A program made the position numbers and the translations under genes. A stretch of DNA of 64,000 nucleotides. It comes from Vitis vinifera (Eukaryota > Streptophyta > Magnoliopsida > Vitales > Vitaceae). The DNA is taken from assembly GCF_030704535.1 (NCBI RefSeq), contig NC_081815.1, forward strand, positions 19,366,001 to 19,430,000, in the 5' to 3' direction. Positions 35,801 through 47,689 of the stretch are shown piece by piece. Numbering within the stretch: the first letter of the stretch is position 1; the number at the start of each line of letters is the position of its first letter. The notes under the pieces are model-generated. The model was not told the DNA's origin and ran no database searches. It saw only the letters and a list, made by a program, of their open reading frames with translations.

Positions 35801-36580
35801 TTATGCCTAACTTATCAATTTTAACCTGTAAACTACTTGGAATTAATCATGATTTACAATTTTTTATTGGTAACCATATCAGATTCATGGGCTAACAGAA
35901 TGTTATCAAATGGCCCACTGCGTGGGAATTATTATTGGATATAAAAGGAGCCTCATTTGACTCTCCATAGGAAATAGCATTAAGACAATCACATATCAAT
36001 AATTTCAAGAGTTTATTTGATAATAATTTTAAGAAATGCTTTCGATATTTGAATTTTTTTATCTTTTCAATTATAAAAAATATTAGAAGCATTTTTTAAA
36101 ATCACTAACAAATGCACTCTAAATTGACTGATAGTGTTTCTGCTTCTTAGGACCCTTTTACCTATATTGAAAAGAAGGAAAAAGGTATTTTACCGGGAGT
36201 GATAACTACAGTCAATCAAAAATGCTAAGGCTTTAGATAATTTGAATTCAGTTTTCCTTTCCCATCTACCAAACATGGCCAATCTAATACCTAAATTTAG
36301 ATTGAACATGACCCAGAAGACAGATAAAAAATAGTTTGAAATTTAGTACTCAATAAGCCAAATTGTATTACTTGCATTAATCATTGATACACACCTATCA
36401 CCAGATATTGAATGTATATATTACAAAGTGAACAATTCAAAAGTTTCATTTCATGCGTCTGCATGTTTCTGAAATCTATACGACATATGCAAGAACAAGA
36501 ATAATGGAAAGAAGCAGCAAACATCCCAGTTGATCCGCATCAAACAATCCTAAGACCATGCCATGGAAAAAAAAACCTAG
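32816..36580. repeat. AT-rich repeat desert
   Basis: No gene is seen. A diverged unit of about 150-190 bases ('aataatgattctatatagaagagaaacaatag', 'tgtccataaatttctaatatt') recurs near 33650, 33870, 34050, 34810 and 35000. The block from 33290 resembles 12540-13080 and recurs at 34600-34790. An (AAT)n/(ATT)n inverted microsatellite is at 34171-34220. 35520-35750 contains oligo-A/T text of the 'tttttaaaaacaaaaa' kind also seen at 40140-40540 and 56090-56520, which suggests a dispersed MITE-like family. Confidence 0.55.
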
Positions 36581-36601
36581 AATCCAAATTGCTAAAAACC
36601 C

Positions 36602-37620
36602 GCTCTGATACCAATTGAAAATGTGAATCTCAATAATGGACTACACTTAGGGGGGAGCGCTGGTGAATAGGTGTTGTAGAACAATTTAAAAATTCTCCTA
36701 ACAAAGATTACCTAACCTTAGACTTTCTTAATGTCAAGAAATTTCTCTTCCAACAACTATTCAACAAAGTATAACATACACAAGTAAGAATATATGCAAC
36801 AACACTCTCCCAACAATTTATAAATGCAAACCACATGCAAATGCTTCAACAATCCTCAAAAATAAATCAAAAGAACAATTATCTCTTCAACTCACATCAA
36901 TTCACTTCATGATATCATTAACCAAAATGAGCAAAAAGATTATTAAGGATATTCCATAGATCATCACACTTATATAACCTCATATTTCTTCCATTCAACA
37001 TGTATACCCAAGTAATCAATGATATCAAAAACAGAAATTAAATCAAAGTGTAGAGTAAGAGAAAGAGACAATTAGCACAGGATTTTAACATGGAAAACCT
37101 CCGAAGAGATCAAAAACCACGGGCCTACCACCGATTGAAAAACTCCACTATGAAAAATAAAAACCGAGTACAAGGTTTTACCTAGCTCAAGCCAACCAAT
37201 CCTTCTTGGACTACTTGACTACTGCCTTCACTTTCAGCTTCTCACCTTCATCTTCCGGAGCACACTTGGAGTCCACACCAAGTTCAATCTCGGCCTCTTT
37301 TTGAATCCACACAAGAAGAAAATGAGTTTTTGCACAAACCCAAATAGAATGAGAGATTGAGATATGAATGAAGGAATGAATGAACCCATTTATTACTCAA
37401 GAAAATCCATTAAAAACTTGTTTGGAAAATATTAAAAGAAGTGGATTTTCTTTGCAATAAAAAACGTCAAATTAGGAAAACAATATGAGAAAATGAAGAA
37501 CACATGGGGTGGCTGCTCTCTCCACGTTTTCTGCAGTCATTCTCTAGAAATATGAGAGAAAATTGCTTTTTAAAGAGTTAAGAGAAGGCCTTAATCTAAT
37601 GGTTGAGATTTGATTTTTAA
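36602..37620 (-). repeat. LTR relic with primer-binding site, minus orientation
   Basis: Read on the minus strand, the LTR ends near 36616 and is followed by ATTGGTATCAGAGC (complement of 36602-36615), a methionine-tRNA primer-binding site. The LTR body contains 'gctaggtaaaaccttgtact' and 'gatctcttcggagg', shared with the plus-strand fragments at 11640-11750 and 25210-25310. No retrotransposon proteins were seen beyond the primer site, so this is an LTR with a short interior stub. The far end is unclear. Confidence 0.7.
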
Positions 37621-38674
37621 AAAAAATAGTTGGATTGATCCCCCCACACCTGGATCGATCTAGAAACAGGGGAATAAAAGTCTTGCACCAAAAACCATTT
37701 CTCCCAACTTTCTAACACATTTAAAGATTAAAAATCGGATTAATTCACATTCAATCACCACACACTCGACTACATACCTCGGCTTCTTAGCAAAGTCTTA
37801 GTCTTCAAAGTCAAGTGGTTCGAAGAGGAATTGGAAAGTAGAGTTAGGGGACACTTAGGAATTTTGTTCGGAATTGCCAACCTAGCTAAACACTCATAGG
37901 GTTCACGCATCCAAGTTGCATCTAAGCCGAGGCAACATGCTCTTGTATTGCTACTACATACACCTATGTAGGCGGCCCTTGTGTGTGCCAAGACCTACCC
38001 TTGGCTTGCATGTTGTGTACGTCCCCATGCGACCAGCTCTACGCCCCATGCATGCTGCCTGAGTGCTTTCCCCCATGTGTGGTCTGTGTGCAACCCGTGT
38101 GTGTGGCTTCATGCACCCGCCCAAGTCCTACTTCTTTTCATCCAATTTGATGTCATAAACCTTTCGTCACCTTAGTCCTTCTCTAGGGGCTCCCTCATGG
38201 GTGCAAGATACCCACTTATGATGCCCCCTTAGTGTCTCATGGTCTATGTCAAGGGTCTAACACTTGTCTTTTATGTCTTTTCTCTTTTTCTACGTACTTC
38301 CCTATGTTGAGTTTTACTAATTTTCCAATTTTTATTATTGTTAGATTCTGTTGAACTGTCAATTTTCTTGAAAATATAAACTTATAGGATTTAGGCTCGT
38401 AATATATATATCATTCACTCTAACAATAATATCTCCAATCCCAAGAATGTGAATTGTCCTTTTGGTTGATTATACAGTGGTGAGAAAAAGAAAAATTTCA
38501 AGTTGAGTTTAATTTCGAAGTATTTAGTGTTGTGCCTTACACTTATACTGCTACCTGAATTCATGTTTGAATATGGAAACTGATTTAGAAATGTCCACAA
38601 ATATTAATCTAGAATTAAAACAAAAATAAAGTTTACATATATATTTTTGGGAGAGAGCTCCATATCCACCACAT
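37621..38674. other. Gene-free stretch with a C-rich island
   Basis: About 37770-38280 is markedly richer in G+C than its surroundings and contains repeated 'cccatg' and 'gtgtgtgg' words. Short open frames on both strands have no domain I recognise. Such islands are common inside LTR retrotransposons, so it may belong to the relic to its left; this is inference. 38280-38674 holds nothing I can support. Confidence 0.4.
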
Positions 38675-39613
38675 CTACATAATTTCATAAGAGCAAGAGC
38701 CAGTTCTAGTCCTAAAGTTGTACAGAGCCTGAATTCCTTGAATGTCATCCTCATTCAAACCCTTAGTCACTCCAAAGGCAATGGTGGGAAAAATGATAGC
38801 GCCTTCAACTGAACTATGACCAAGTCCAAGAAGATGACCTATCTCATGCAAGGCAACAGTCTCCACGTCAAATGCACCAGCAACAGCACCTACTACCCAT
38901 GATTCATCCCCATCAAAATGAAGCCTTCCATCAGTTGGGGAAAAAGAATGAGCTATGGTTCCACCGGGGCCATCAAACGGGAATCCATCTCCATGATCAC
39001 CCCTCTGAAAACCAATTTTCATGTCAGCATTCGTGTAGTCTTGAGTCTCTGCAAAGGTGAAGTCCGTTGCAGAAGCCCACTGGCCAAAAGCTCTCGTCAC
39101 AGCGCTCATGGTCGTACTTGAGGTGCCGGAAAGAAATGCATAGGTGAGATGGGTATTGGAAGGTGGCCATCTTGGGGATCCTGCGAAGAAGGAATAATGA
39201 GCTACTGTATGGAGAGATCCATAGCCATGCGGATAGCTTCTGCTTCCCGACCTCATTCTGCTCGTGCCATTGATGATATCTGCTACGCCACAGCGAGGCT
39301 TCACCATCACGGACACTGTTTCAGAGTCTAGATTTCCACTGGCCTTGAGGTAGTAATTGGTCTGGTAGGTTTTGATGGCAAACTCTAAGAGATCATCAAA
39401 ATCATCATTGTCGGCATGGGTTTGGTATTCGGAATGGCTATAGCTCAAGTAACCAAACTGTTGAAGGTACTTCTTGAGCTTATGGATGTCTTTAACTTTG
39501 TGTCCCTTTTGACATCCCTCAAGATCCTTGATAAACTCAAATGGAGATGGGTTTTCACCATTTGCATGAGATGTGATAGGAAACATGAAAAGAAAGAGGA
39601 AAATGAATGACAT
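38675..39613 (-). CDS. Secreted matrix metalloproteinase (matrixin)
   Basis: Zinc endopeptidase of the plant MMP family, 312 aa from the chosen ATG at 39613 (an upstream in-frame ATG at 39679 would add 22 residues). That start begins directly with a signal peptide (MSFIFLFLFMFP). Then come a peptidoglycan-binding-like propeptide, the cysteine switch PRCGVAD near residues 106-112, a calcium/zinc loop (GDHGDGFPFDGPGG) and the active site HEIGHLLGLGH (plus positions 38816-38848). There is no intron, as usual for plant MMPs. The Met-turn reads AIIFPT where the family has AIMFPT or similar, a Met-to-Ile change at 38792-38794. The C-terminus is short and lacks the hydrophobic tail expected for a GPI anchor, so secretion to the apoplast is likely. 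Otherwise intact. It lies antisense to the receptor array. Confidence 0.92.
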   Translation of the reverse strand: MSFIFLFLFMFPITSHANGENPSPFEFIKDLEGCQKGHKVKDIHKLKKYLQQFGYLSYSHSEYQTHADNDDFDDLLEFAIKTYQTNYYLKASGNLDSETVSVMVKPRCGVADIINGTSRMRSGSRSYPHGYGSLHTVAHYSFFAGSPRWPPSNTHLTYAFLSGTSSTTMSAVTRAFGQWASATDFTFAETQDYTNADMKIGFQRGDHGDGFPFDGPGGTIAHSFSPTDGRLHFDGDESWVVGAVAGAFDVETVALHEIGHLLGLGHSSVEGAIIFPTIAFGVTKGLNEDDIQGIQALYNFRTRTGSCSYEIM

Positions 39614-39679
39614 GGGAGAAAGATTAGGTACCATAACTAAACACAGACATAAGAGAGAGCACTCTGTTAATTCTCGCAA

Positions 39680-41345
39680 GCCAATTTACATGTAGACTTG
39701 TTCTGAGCTGAAGAAATTGAGGTCATCGGGACAATTCCACAAAGCAATTAATGTCGAAGAACTATTATACTAAATGTCAATGAACCCGGTAGATCGAGTA
39801 AAGACTTTGCAAAGCAAAGAAGACTATTCCACATAGCAGTCAAAGGTTAGTAACATAGATCACACGGTAGTGGCAATTCAATGGTCAGCGGTCCTCCACT
39901 GCAGCTATATGCTTCGGTTTTTTCTGAGTGGTGGAGAGCTGTTCTAATAAGCAGTAGGATAGAAGTAGTTGCTTCATGGAAAGTACTGCACATTTCTAGA
40001 ATATCCTTGAGTCAAGTCAAGGGGTAGAAGAAAATTAAACAAATAAATGAGGGGTTTTGGGCAGTTGCATATTGGCAGGCTGCAAGTATTTTTAAAATCA
40101 ATCATGAGAAAATAGGGGAAAATATGCAAAAACAACTAAAAGATGTTCTAAAAAACACTTTGTCTCTATTTGAAAAGTGTTTTTAAAAATAGTTTTGAAA
40201 AACAAATTTTAAGAACAGTTTTTACAAATTATTTTTTGATGTTTTATAGAATAAAAGTTTGTTTAAGAACTTGAAATGCTTTTAATATGCATTTTTTATG
40301 TTTTTAAATATGTTTTAAAAATAACTTTTATCTGTAATGTTTTATTTTTAATTATTTATTTGTATTTTATAATTATTTTTTAAAATAATCCTTATAAGAC
40401 AAAGTGAAAATAATTAAAAGATATTTTTTAAAAATATTCTAATTTTTGTTTTTATTTTTGCTTTTAAAAACAAAAAATGTTTAGCTACTAAACATGTTTT
40501 TTTTAAGAGAACAAAAAACTTTTTGAGAAATAGTTGTCCGGCCTAACAATTACTATCTATAACTCAAAGTATTCTATTAAACCCTCCTAGGGTATAAAAT
40601 TAAATAAAAACTCTATGTAAATCATTAAATAAAATTCAATTTTATCAAAGATAAATAATATATAATTTAATTAGATAATTATATTGTCAATGTAAATTAG
40701 TAATTAGTTTATTAAATCTAAAAATTTAAACATTTTTAAAAGTATTTAACAAAATACCAAATACAATATTACCAAAAAAGAAATGTATTAAAATTTATTT
40801 TATCACGTATATTAAGATTTAAATAAATTTAATTTATATTTATTTAAGCTAGAAGATGAAGAAATTAGTTGAGCTTAATCATGCTTTGCAGGATCGTCCA
40901 TTGGATTGATTGGATACTGGTTTGTTTCAATCAGCTTTGCAGGAACCCAGAGATTTCTAACCGCCTTTAAAGGTCAAATGAGAAAAGCAATCAGCAATAA
41001 AACATGAAGATTGCCTATCTTTTATCTGAGTACGGAAGCAGGAATGTGACCAGGAAGGTACACATTTTCACACTCGAAGCTAAAGTTTTTGTGAAAAGAG
41101 ATGGAAAGCCTTACCCTGAAGAAGCTTCCAGGATGCCCAGTTTGAAAAACTTCCTAAGAAACCCACTTCATGGAAAGTGTGGCAAGAAGCTTCAGGGATG
41201 CCCTGTTTGTTGACTAAAAAGACCTCTTCAAATGCATTTTTCTTTTGTTTATCAAGGAAGATTCATAGAGATTTGATGTGGGTCAATCATTATTTATTCA
41301 TAGAGGAAATTCAAGCCTGCCTCTAATTATCAGCTCTCAAACAAC
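39680..41345. other. Intergenic region before the third receptor
   Basis: 39680-40130 should hold the promoter of the metalloproteinase; I see no clear TATA box. 40140-40540 is oligo-A/T, MITE-like text. 40540-40850 is AT-rich. 40870-40970 recurs near 46450-46560, and 41060-41220 recurs near 47460-47620 and, inverted, at 9140-9220. These duplicated leaders mark the receptor cluster. The 69-codon open frame at 41004-41213 lies in this repeat and is not supported as a gene. Confidence 0.5.
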
Positions 41346-44322
41346 ATGTTGATGAAGAAGCACTTTTACAAGATCTCCCTTATGGGAATGCTGATGGTGC
41401 ATTCATTTAGGGTCAGCCTGGCTATTTCTTCCTCAAACGTCACTGATATATCTGCTCTACTTGCCTTTAAATCAGAGATTGTGGGAAGTAACTGGACTGA
41501 AACTGAAAACTTCTGTAACTGGGTTGGAGTAACTTGCAGCCATAGAAGACAGCGAGTAACAGGTTTGCGCCTTGGAGGCATGGGTCTCCAAGGCACCATC
41601 TCTCCTTATGTTGGTAACCTTTCCTTCCTTGTTAGGCTTGATCTCTCTAACAACAGTTTTCATGGCCATCTGATACCTGAAATAGGTCATTTGCGTCGCT
41701 TGGAAGTGCTCATATTAGAAGGGAACCTGTTGGAAGGAGCGATCCCTGCAAGTATACATCACTGCCAAAAGCTTAAAGTCATCTCTCTTTCAAAGAATGG
41801 ATTTGTTGGAGTCATACCAAAAGAGTTAAGCTTCTTATCTTCACTACGTCACTTATTCCTTGGACGAAACAATCTTACAGGTACCATTCCACCTTCCTTG
41901 GTCAACAACTCAAAGTTAGAATGGCTTGGTTTAGAACAAAACTACCTTCAAGGAAGCATTCCAAATGAGATAGGGAATCTTCAAAATTTGCAGCAACTTA
42001 GCTTGTCTCAAAATGGCCTTACTGGTTTGATACCCCCCTCAATTTTCAATATCTCCTCTCTACGAGGAGTGTCCTTGTCATTCCATTCCCTTTCAGGAAC
42101 TCTTCCATCGAGCCTTGGGCTTTGGCTTCCAAATCTTGAAGAACTTGACCTAGGAGGTAATCAGCTTAGTGGAAATATCCCTTTGTGTCTGTCAAATTCT
42201 TCTTACCTCAAAAAATTACGTTTAAGTTCCAACCAATTCTCGGGACCAGTCCTCAAAAGTCTAGGCCACTTGGAACACCTGGTAGAGCTTGATCTGGCAG
42301 GAAATCAACTAACAAGTCAATCAGGAAGTCTTGAACTTAGCTTTCTTACAGCTTTGACAGGATGCAAATCCCTGGAAAAGTTGTCTATAAGCAATAATCC
42401 ATTGAATGGCCTACTACCAGAATCTGTTGGAAATTTGTCAAGTTCCCTTCAAATGTTTGTTGCTTCTTCATGCGAAATAAAGGGTCCAATTCCAAAGGGT
42501 ATTGGTTCATTGAAAATTTTGAATTGGCTTGAATTGAGCAACAACCACCTGAACGGAACCATTCCATCAACAGTTAAGGGAATGAAAAGCCTGCAGAGGT
42601 TGCATATCGGTGGCAATCGACTTGAAGAAAACATTCCAAATGAGATTTGCCTTCTAACTAAATTGGGGGAAATGGAACTTCAAAACAATAACCTGTCAGG
42701 ATCAATTCCAAGTTGCATAGGAAATCTAAATCATTTACAGATCATGGACCTGAGTTCCAATTCACTATCCTCATCAATTCCATCCAGCTTATGGAGCCTT
42801 GAAAATATCTGGTTCTTGAATTTGTCATGTAATTCACTGCATGGAAGCCTCAATGCCAACATGAGAGCTTTGAAAATGCTGGAAAGCATTGACTTATCTT
42901 GGAACCGAATCTCAGGTAACATTCCAACCATTTTTGGTGCCTTTGAAAGCTTAAGTTCTCTTAACCTCTCAAGGAACTCATTCGGGGGACATATTTCTGG
43001 ATCACTTGGTGAATTGATAACATTGGATTTTATGGACCTCTCCCACAACAATCTATCTGGTGCAATACCCAAATCTTTGGAGGCTCTTTCACATCTCCAA
43101 TACTTGAACTTGTCTGTCAATAACCTATCAGGGGAAATTCCAAGCAGAGGGCCTTTTGAAAACTTCACGGCAACATCTTTTCTGGAGAATGGAGCGCTTT
43201 GTGGGCAAGCAATTTTTCAAGTTCCACCTTGTAGAAGTCATGGGCCCCGGAATTCAAAATCTGCATCTCTCTTGAAATATATTCTTCCAACTTTGGCATC
43301 GGCGGCAATCCTTGTAGCGGCAATCCTTGTAGCTCTCATTCGAATGATGATGAAGAACCGAAGGTGTAATGCAAGAACAGGTGAACATCTGGTACGTGAA
43401 GTGGATCAGATAATTTCATATGAAGGACTTTGTCAAGCTACAGATGATTTCTCAGAAGCCAACATTATTGGAGTGGGAGGTTTTGGTTCTGTATTCAAAG
43501 GAATACTTAATGACAAGTTCACGGTTGCCATTAAAGTTCTAAATTTGCAACTTGAGGGAGCTCTTGCCCACTTTAATGCGGAATTTGTGGCTCTCAGAAA
43601 CGTTCGGCACACGAATCTTGTTAAGCTCATATGTTCATGCTCTGAAACTGAGCTTGGTGCTCTAGTTTTACCATATATGCCTAATGGAAGCCTGGAGAAG
43701 TGGTTGTATTCTGAAAACTACTGTTTGAATCTCTTCCAAAGAGTGAGCATCATGGTGGATGTTGCATCAGCCTTGGAATATTTGCATCATGGTCTACCAG
43801 ACCCTGTGGTTCACTGTGATTTGAACCCCAGCAATGTCCTCTTAGACAATGACATGGTTGCACATGTGGGTGACTTTGGCATTGCAAAGATATTGACACA
43901 TAAGAGGCCTGCCACACCAAGCATTACTCTAGGTACCCTTGGTTATGTTGCACCAGGTAAATCTTTCGAACCCATGGATAAATGATTTTTTCCAAGATTA
44001 TTATCACAAATTTGTTTCAAGTTTAATCCAAGCTTACATATTTGCTTTGAAATATTGAATTTTCACAGAGCATGGCATGAGTGGAAGGGTGTCAACAAGA
44101 ACTGATGTTTACAGCTATGGGATAATGTTGTTGGGGATGCTTACAGGAAAGAAGCCCACTGATGATATGTTTTCCGGGGAACTAACTTTGAGGCAGTGGG
44201 TTACGTCTTCAATTTCTAACAAAATAATGGAAGTCATAGATCGTAAACTATTGAAGACCGAAGATGGAGGAGATGCAATTGCCACAAATTGCAATCTTTT
44301 AGCCATTTCAAGTTGGGGTTAG
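41346..44322 (+). CDS. LRR receptor-like kinase, LRR-XII type, third copy, altered kinase
   Basis: Predicted 954 aa. Exon 1 is 41346-43956, the intron 43957-44068 (GT-AG, 112 bp) and exon 2 44069-44322. It has a signal peptide, LRRNT (CNWVGVTC), LRRs, a membrane segment near 43275-43345 and a kinase. It has an extra LRR block (ELSFLTALTGCKSLE to NLSSSLQM) absent from copies 1 and 2, and lacks about six residues before NWTE. The glycine loop GVGGFGSVFKG, AIKVL and DFG are present. The catalytic loop reads HCDLNPSN, with Asn at 43824-43826 in place of the conserved Lys. A one-base loss near 44305-44310 shifts the frame, so the last 30 or so residues of kinase subdomain XI are replaced by SSWG and a stop; the old frame would end at 44417. 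It may be a dead kinase with a working ectodomain, or a recent pseudogene. Confidence 0.8.
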
Positions 44323-44546
44323 AGTGTAGTAGAGAGTTGCCGGAGGAGAGAATTGACATTAAAGAAGTTGTGATCAAGCTTGACCAGATCAAATGGCAAA
44401 TGACAAATGGAAACTAGAAAAGTTACTTGATATGCTATTGAAGCAGTACCATTTAGAGTACCATTCCTGAATTTAACTTTTTATTTTTATCTTTATCTGA
44501 AAGCTGAAGTTACAGCTAAAACCATCATTTGAAATAATCTATCTTC

Positions 44547-44591
<45 letters not shown>

Positions 44592-44619
44592 CTTCCAAAG
44601 TAATAGGAGCCCAGGAAGC
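44323..44619 (+). other. Out-of-frame kinase end and 3' flank of third receptor
   Basis: 44323-44417 keeps readable kinase C-terminal text (ELPEERIDIKEVVIKLDQIK equivalent) in another frame, ending at TAG. A TG run followed by a TA run lies at about 44547-44589. Confidence 0.75.
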
Positions 44620-45870
44620 AATGTTTGATCAAATTCTTTTCAAAATCATTGTGCCAGCATTGCAGCAGTACCAGTATTCATAGCTCTGTTTTTATGCTGA
44701 GAAAATATAGAAAAGGTAAAGTTGAGATTCCAAATTTCATTTGATTTATTATTTGGAATCTGAAGCTTCAACTTTCCACACATTGCTTCTGTGAATCAAC
44801 CTGCTTATATTAGGAAGCTTTGGCTTGGTATACTATGGAATTCTTTCTGATAGGACAACTATTGCTGTGGGGTCCTAAAATTGCAATTTGAGGGTACTTT
44901 CAAAAGTTTTGATGCAGAATGTAGGGTTCTGACAAGAATTTGACTCAGAAATCTGGTTAACGAATCCTGAGATGAGACCCCTGTTTTTGCAATACATGCC
45001 TAATTCTAAGTAATTAGTTGAAAGATAACCTTGCACTAGAGATTCGGAATTCTAATTGGCTCTGCATCATTTAGAACTAAATAAGTTTCAGTAATTACTT
45101 CAAAGATAACCTTGCACTAGAGATTCGGAATTCTACTTGATCCTGCATCATTTGGAACTAAATAAGTTTCGGGGTCTTGGTGTTTTTAGTTTAGTTGTCG
45201 TATAACTTCTTTTTGAAAGAAAGTCTTGAAATAATCCACCCAAAATGCTAGGGGATTTGATTCCTCTCTAGAAATTCCTTCCTAAAGGGAGCCATGATCT
45301 TACTATTTTTCTTTATATACACACCAATGCCATACCACCTAGCAAAAGAGTTGTCCACAAAGAATAGGCCTAGTTAGGGTCTCTGTCGATCTCTGTCCCC
45401 TTCTTTAGCCATGGCATGCCTCCTCTTCTACTGCAGGGAATTCTCAAACAGAGGAAAGCCCGTATTTTTGTCCTACCTTCTTCTTTCAAAAGGCAAGGAA
45501 AGCCTCAACCTCTTCTCTAAAAATTCCTTTAAATAGGGCACATGTGATATCAAGCTCACTATATCGAGTTGGGTCCCCCGTTTAGTCCATGGACATTTGA
45601 TATGCCAACTCTGATGTGGAACCTAGGAGATCAGCCTTTCTTTCCTACCCCCTCTACTGTAGGTGATATCTATGGGAAAGAAACCCAATGATGAAATGGT
45701 CACTAGAGAACTGTGTTTGAAGCAATGGGTAAATGTATCACCTCACAAAAAATAATAGCAGTTGTTGATGTTGGCTTATTGAGCATAGAAGAGAAAGAAG
45801 CCAGAGGAGAGGTGATGGTCACAGGAGGTAATATTTTTCTGGCTGTCATGGAATTGGTCATATCTTGAAT
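44620..45870 (+). pseudogene. Heavily decayed LRR-RLK fossil
   Basis: Fragments occur in receptor order: a membrane-segment remnant near 44630-44700, the glycine loop and Lys region near 44815-44880 ('GSFGLVYYGILSDRTTIAV'), 'FKSFDAEC' and 'LFLQYMPN' near 44900-45000, and exon 2 text near 45665-45860 ('GKKPNDEMVTRELCLKQWVN', 'NIFLAVMEL'). Stops and deletions break every part. Between the kinase halves are a tandem repeat (45010-45171) and about 490 bases of unrelated sequence. Confidence 0.75.
45010..45171 (+). repeat. 81-bp direct tandem repeat
   Basis: Two near-identical units share 'aaagataaccttgcactaga' at 45021 and 45102, a period of 81 bases. By eye they differ at a handful of positions. 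The repeat lies inside the RLK fossil. Confidence 0.85.
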
Positions 45871-46148
45871 TTCCAAATTTCTCACCCTAAATTTCATTAC
45901 AAACACTTTCAATAAACTCATGGATTGCCCTGCTGTCAATAAGTCAAGTCCTATAACAAAATCCTAAAGCAATGAAAAAATTCCAGAGAATCAGCACTTG
46001 ATTGGTGGTATAATTTCCATTAACAATGTGAAGAAGGCCAACTTTATACAAAGTATGACAAGGTATTTCAATCATAATATCATCCATGTTGGTTGTTTAC
46101 TGATACTGGTAACACAGACTGGCTAAAGCTTTCTCTTTCTCTCAAAGA

Positions 46149-46255
46149 ACATGTTGATGGGAAGGTTTCACATGGTCTCCCTAGTAGGGGGTGATTTTTG
46201 AGCATTCATGAATGGTCAGTTTTGCCCTTTCTTCCTCAACATCAAGGAAATTCAT
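46149..46255 (+). pseudogene. RLK signal-peptide fossil
   Basis: 'ATGTTGATGGGAAGG' and 'TCTCCCTAGTAGGG' resemble the start of the third receptor (ATGTTGATGAAG...) and 'MESLVG' of copies 1 and 2, and are followed by 'cctttcttcctcaac'. An in-frame TGA interrupts it after about 16 codons and nothing more of the receptor follows. Confidence 0.55.
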
Positions 46256-47689
46256 AGCTCGACTTTGCTCCTCTAACCAACCATGAAAGTCAATCTTGAG
46301 CTCCAAACAAGTTGTGTGGTGGGTTACATGGCCTTCATATCCAAAGGGGATGTGGAAAATTATGAGTGGAAAAATAGTGAAAGATACATTCATCAATAAG
46401 AAAGTAGTTGAGCTTAAGCATATACTGTTATAATTAAGGTTGCTGCCATGCTTTGCAGGAGCCATCCATTGGACTGATTGGATATTGCTTTGTTTCAATC
46501 AGCTAAACACAAGAGGGTCACAGCAGTCAAAACCCAGAGATTTTCTAACCTCTTTTCAATATTTTCTTGAACTTCTGATTAATCAAACTAGCTGGTTACA
46601 AGTTCGATCTTAGATATAAACTAGCAGATCCTGTAGCTTCTGTGAGTCATGCACCCTTTTTTTTTTTTTTTTTGCATTATTTAACTTCAAAACTAATGGT
46701 CCTAAGCAGTTATAAAATGAAAATGTTTCTCAAAAACTGTTATTTCATTTTTGTCAATGTATATGTTAATAATTTTATCCAAGAAATTTTCTATAATTAA
46801 CAAAAGAAAAAAAGAATAAAAAATTATGTGAGAAAAATTTCCATACCACATGATAAAGGGAGGTGACACTTGATTGAGATGGTGAGAGGAACCAAGGCGT
46901 GTCCTAGAGGTTTAGAAGAAAGGGTTATTTGATTAAAAGGGCCTCTCAAAACCCAAATTTTGAAATTTAACATTTCACCATTTTTTGGCATTATTTGGAC
47001 AAAAATACCCTTGTTATATTTTTATAAAAATGATAATTTCTTTTAAAACTTACATATAAATACTAGAAATAGAAAATGGTATTTATGTCAAAAATTGATT
47101 ACTTTTCCAGAAAAAACATGGGATGGGTTAGATTTCCAATTTGGGGATTATTTCATCATTTTTAACCAAATTTTTTTAAAAGAAAAAATTCAATAGGATT
47201 GAAACCGATTGATGGAATATATCTCTCCCATTCTTCCACTTAAAATTTTCCATATCTTCTTTGGACTTAAGAGGCCATCAACCCCACCCCACAACTTGTT
47301 TGGGGACTAGGTTGACTTGAGTCTTCTATGGTGACACCAAGTCAATGTTGTTAGAGTTTCATGATTGGTATCAGAGACAAAACCAAGATATGAATTTCCT
47401 TGTTGGTATTATCAATGGAACATTGAAAGATTCGTAAAATCAAGCAATAATGAGACATTTCACAATTAAAACCAAGGTTTTTGGGAGAAGAGATAGAAAG
47501 TCTTACCTTGAATAAGATTCCAGGATGCCCACTTTGTAAAACTTTCTAAGAAACCCACTTCATGGAAAGGGTGGCAAAAAGAAGCTTCATGGAATCCCTG
47601 TTTGTTGACTAAGAAGACCTTTATGTGTTCAAGCATATTGCTAAGCTCATTCTTCTTTCATGGCTTTTTTCTTTTGTTAATCAAGGAAA
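46256..47689. repeat. Rearranged intergenic modules
   Basis: 46255-46370 resembles 9340-9440. 46450-46560 resembles the leader of the third receptor (40870-40970). 47240-47570 is an inverted copy of about 9138-9440, sharing 'caacttgtttggggactagg' against its complement, and 47460-47620 matches 41060-41220 in direct orientation. 46630-47230 is AT-rich with nothing recognised. No gene is seen. Confidence 0.6.

Noticed and set aside
38872-39610. Plus-strand frames over the metalloproteinase
   Set aside because: They are antisense shadows of the minus-strand gene, which shows catalytic motifs.
41004-41213. 69-codon frame with CGKKLQGCPVC before the third receptor
   Set aside because: It lies in a spacer repeat also found at 47460-47620, where the frame is not kept.
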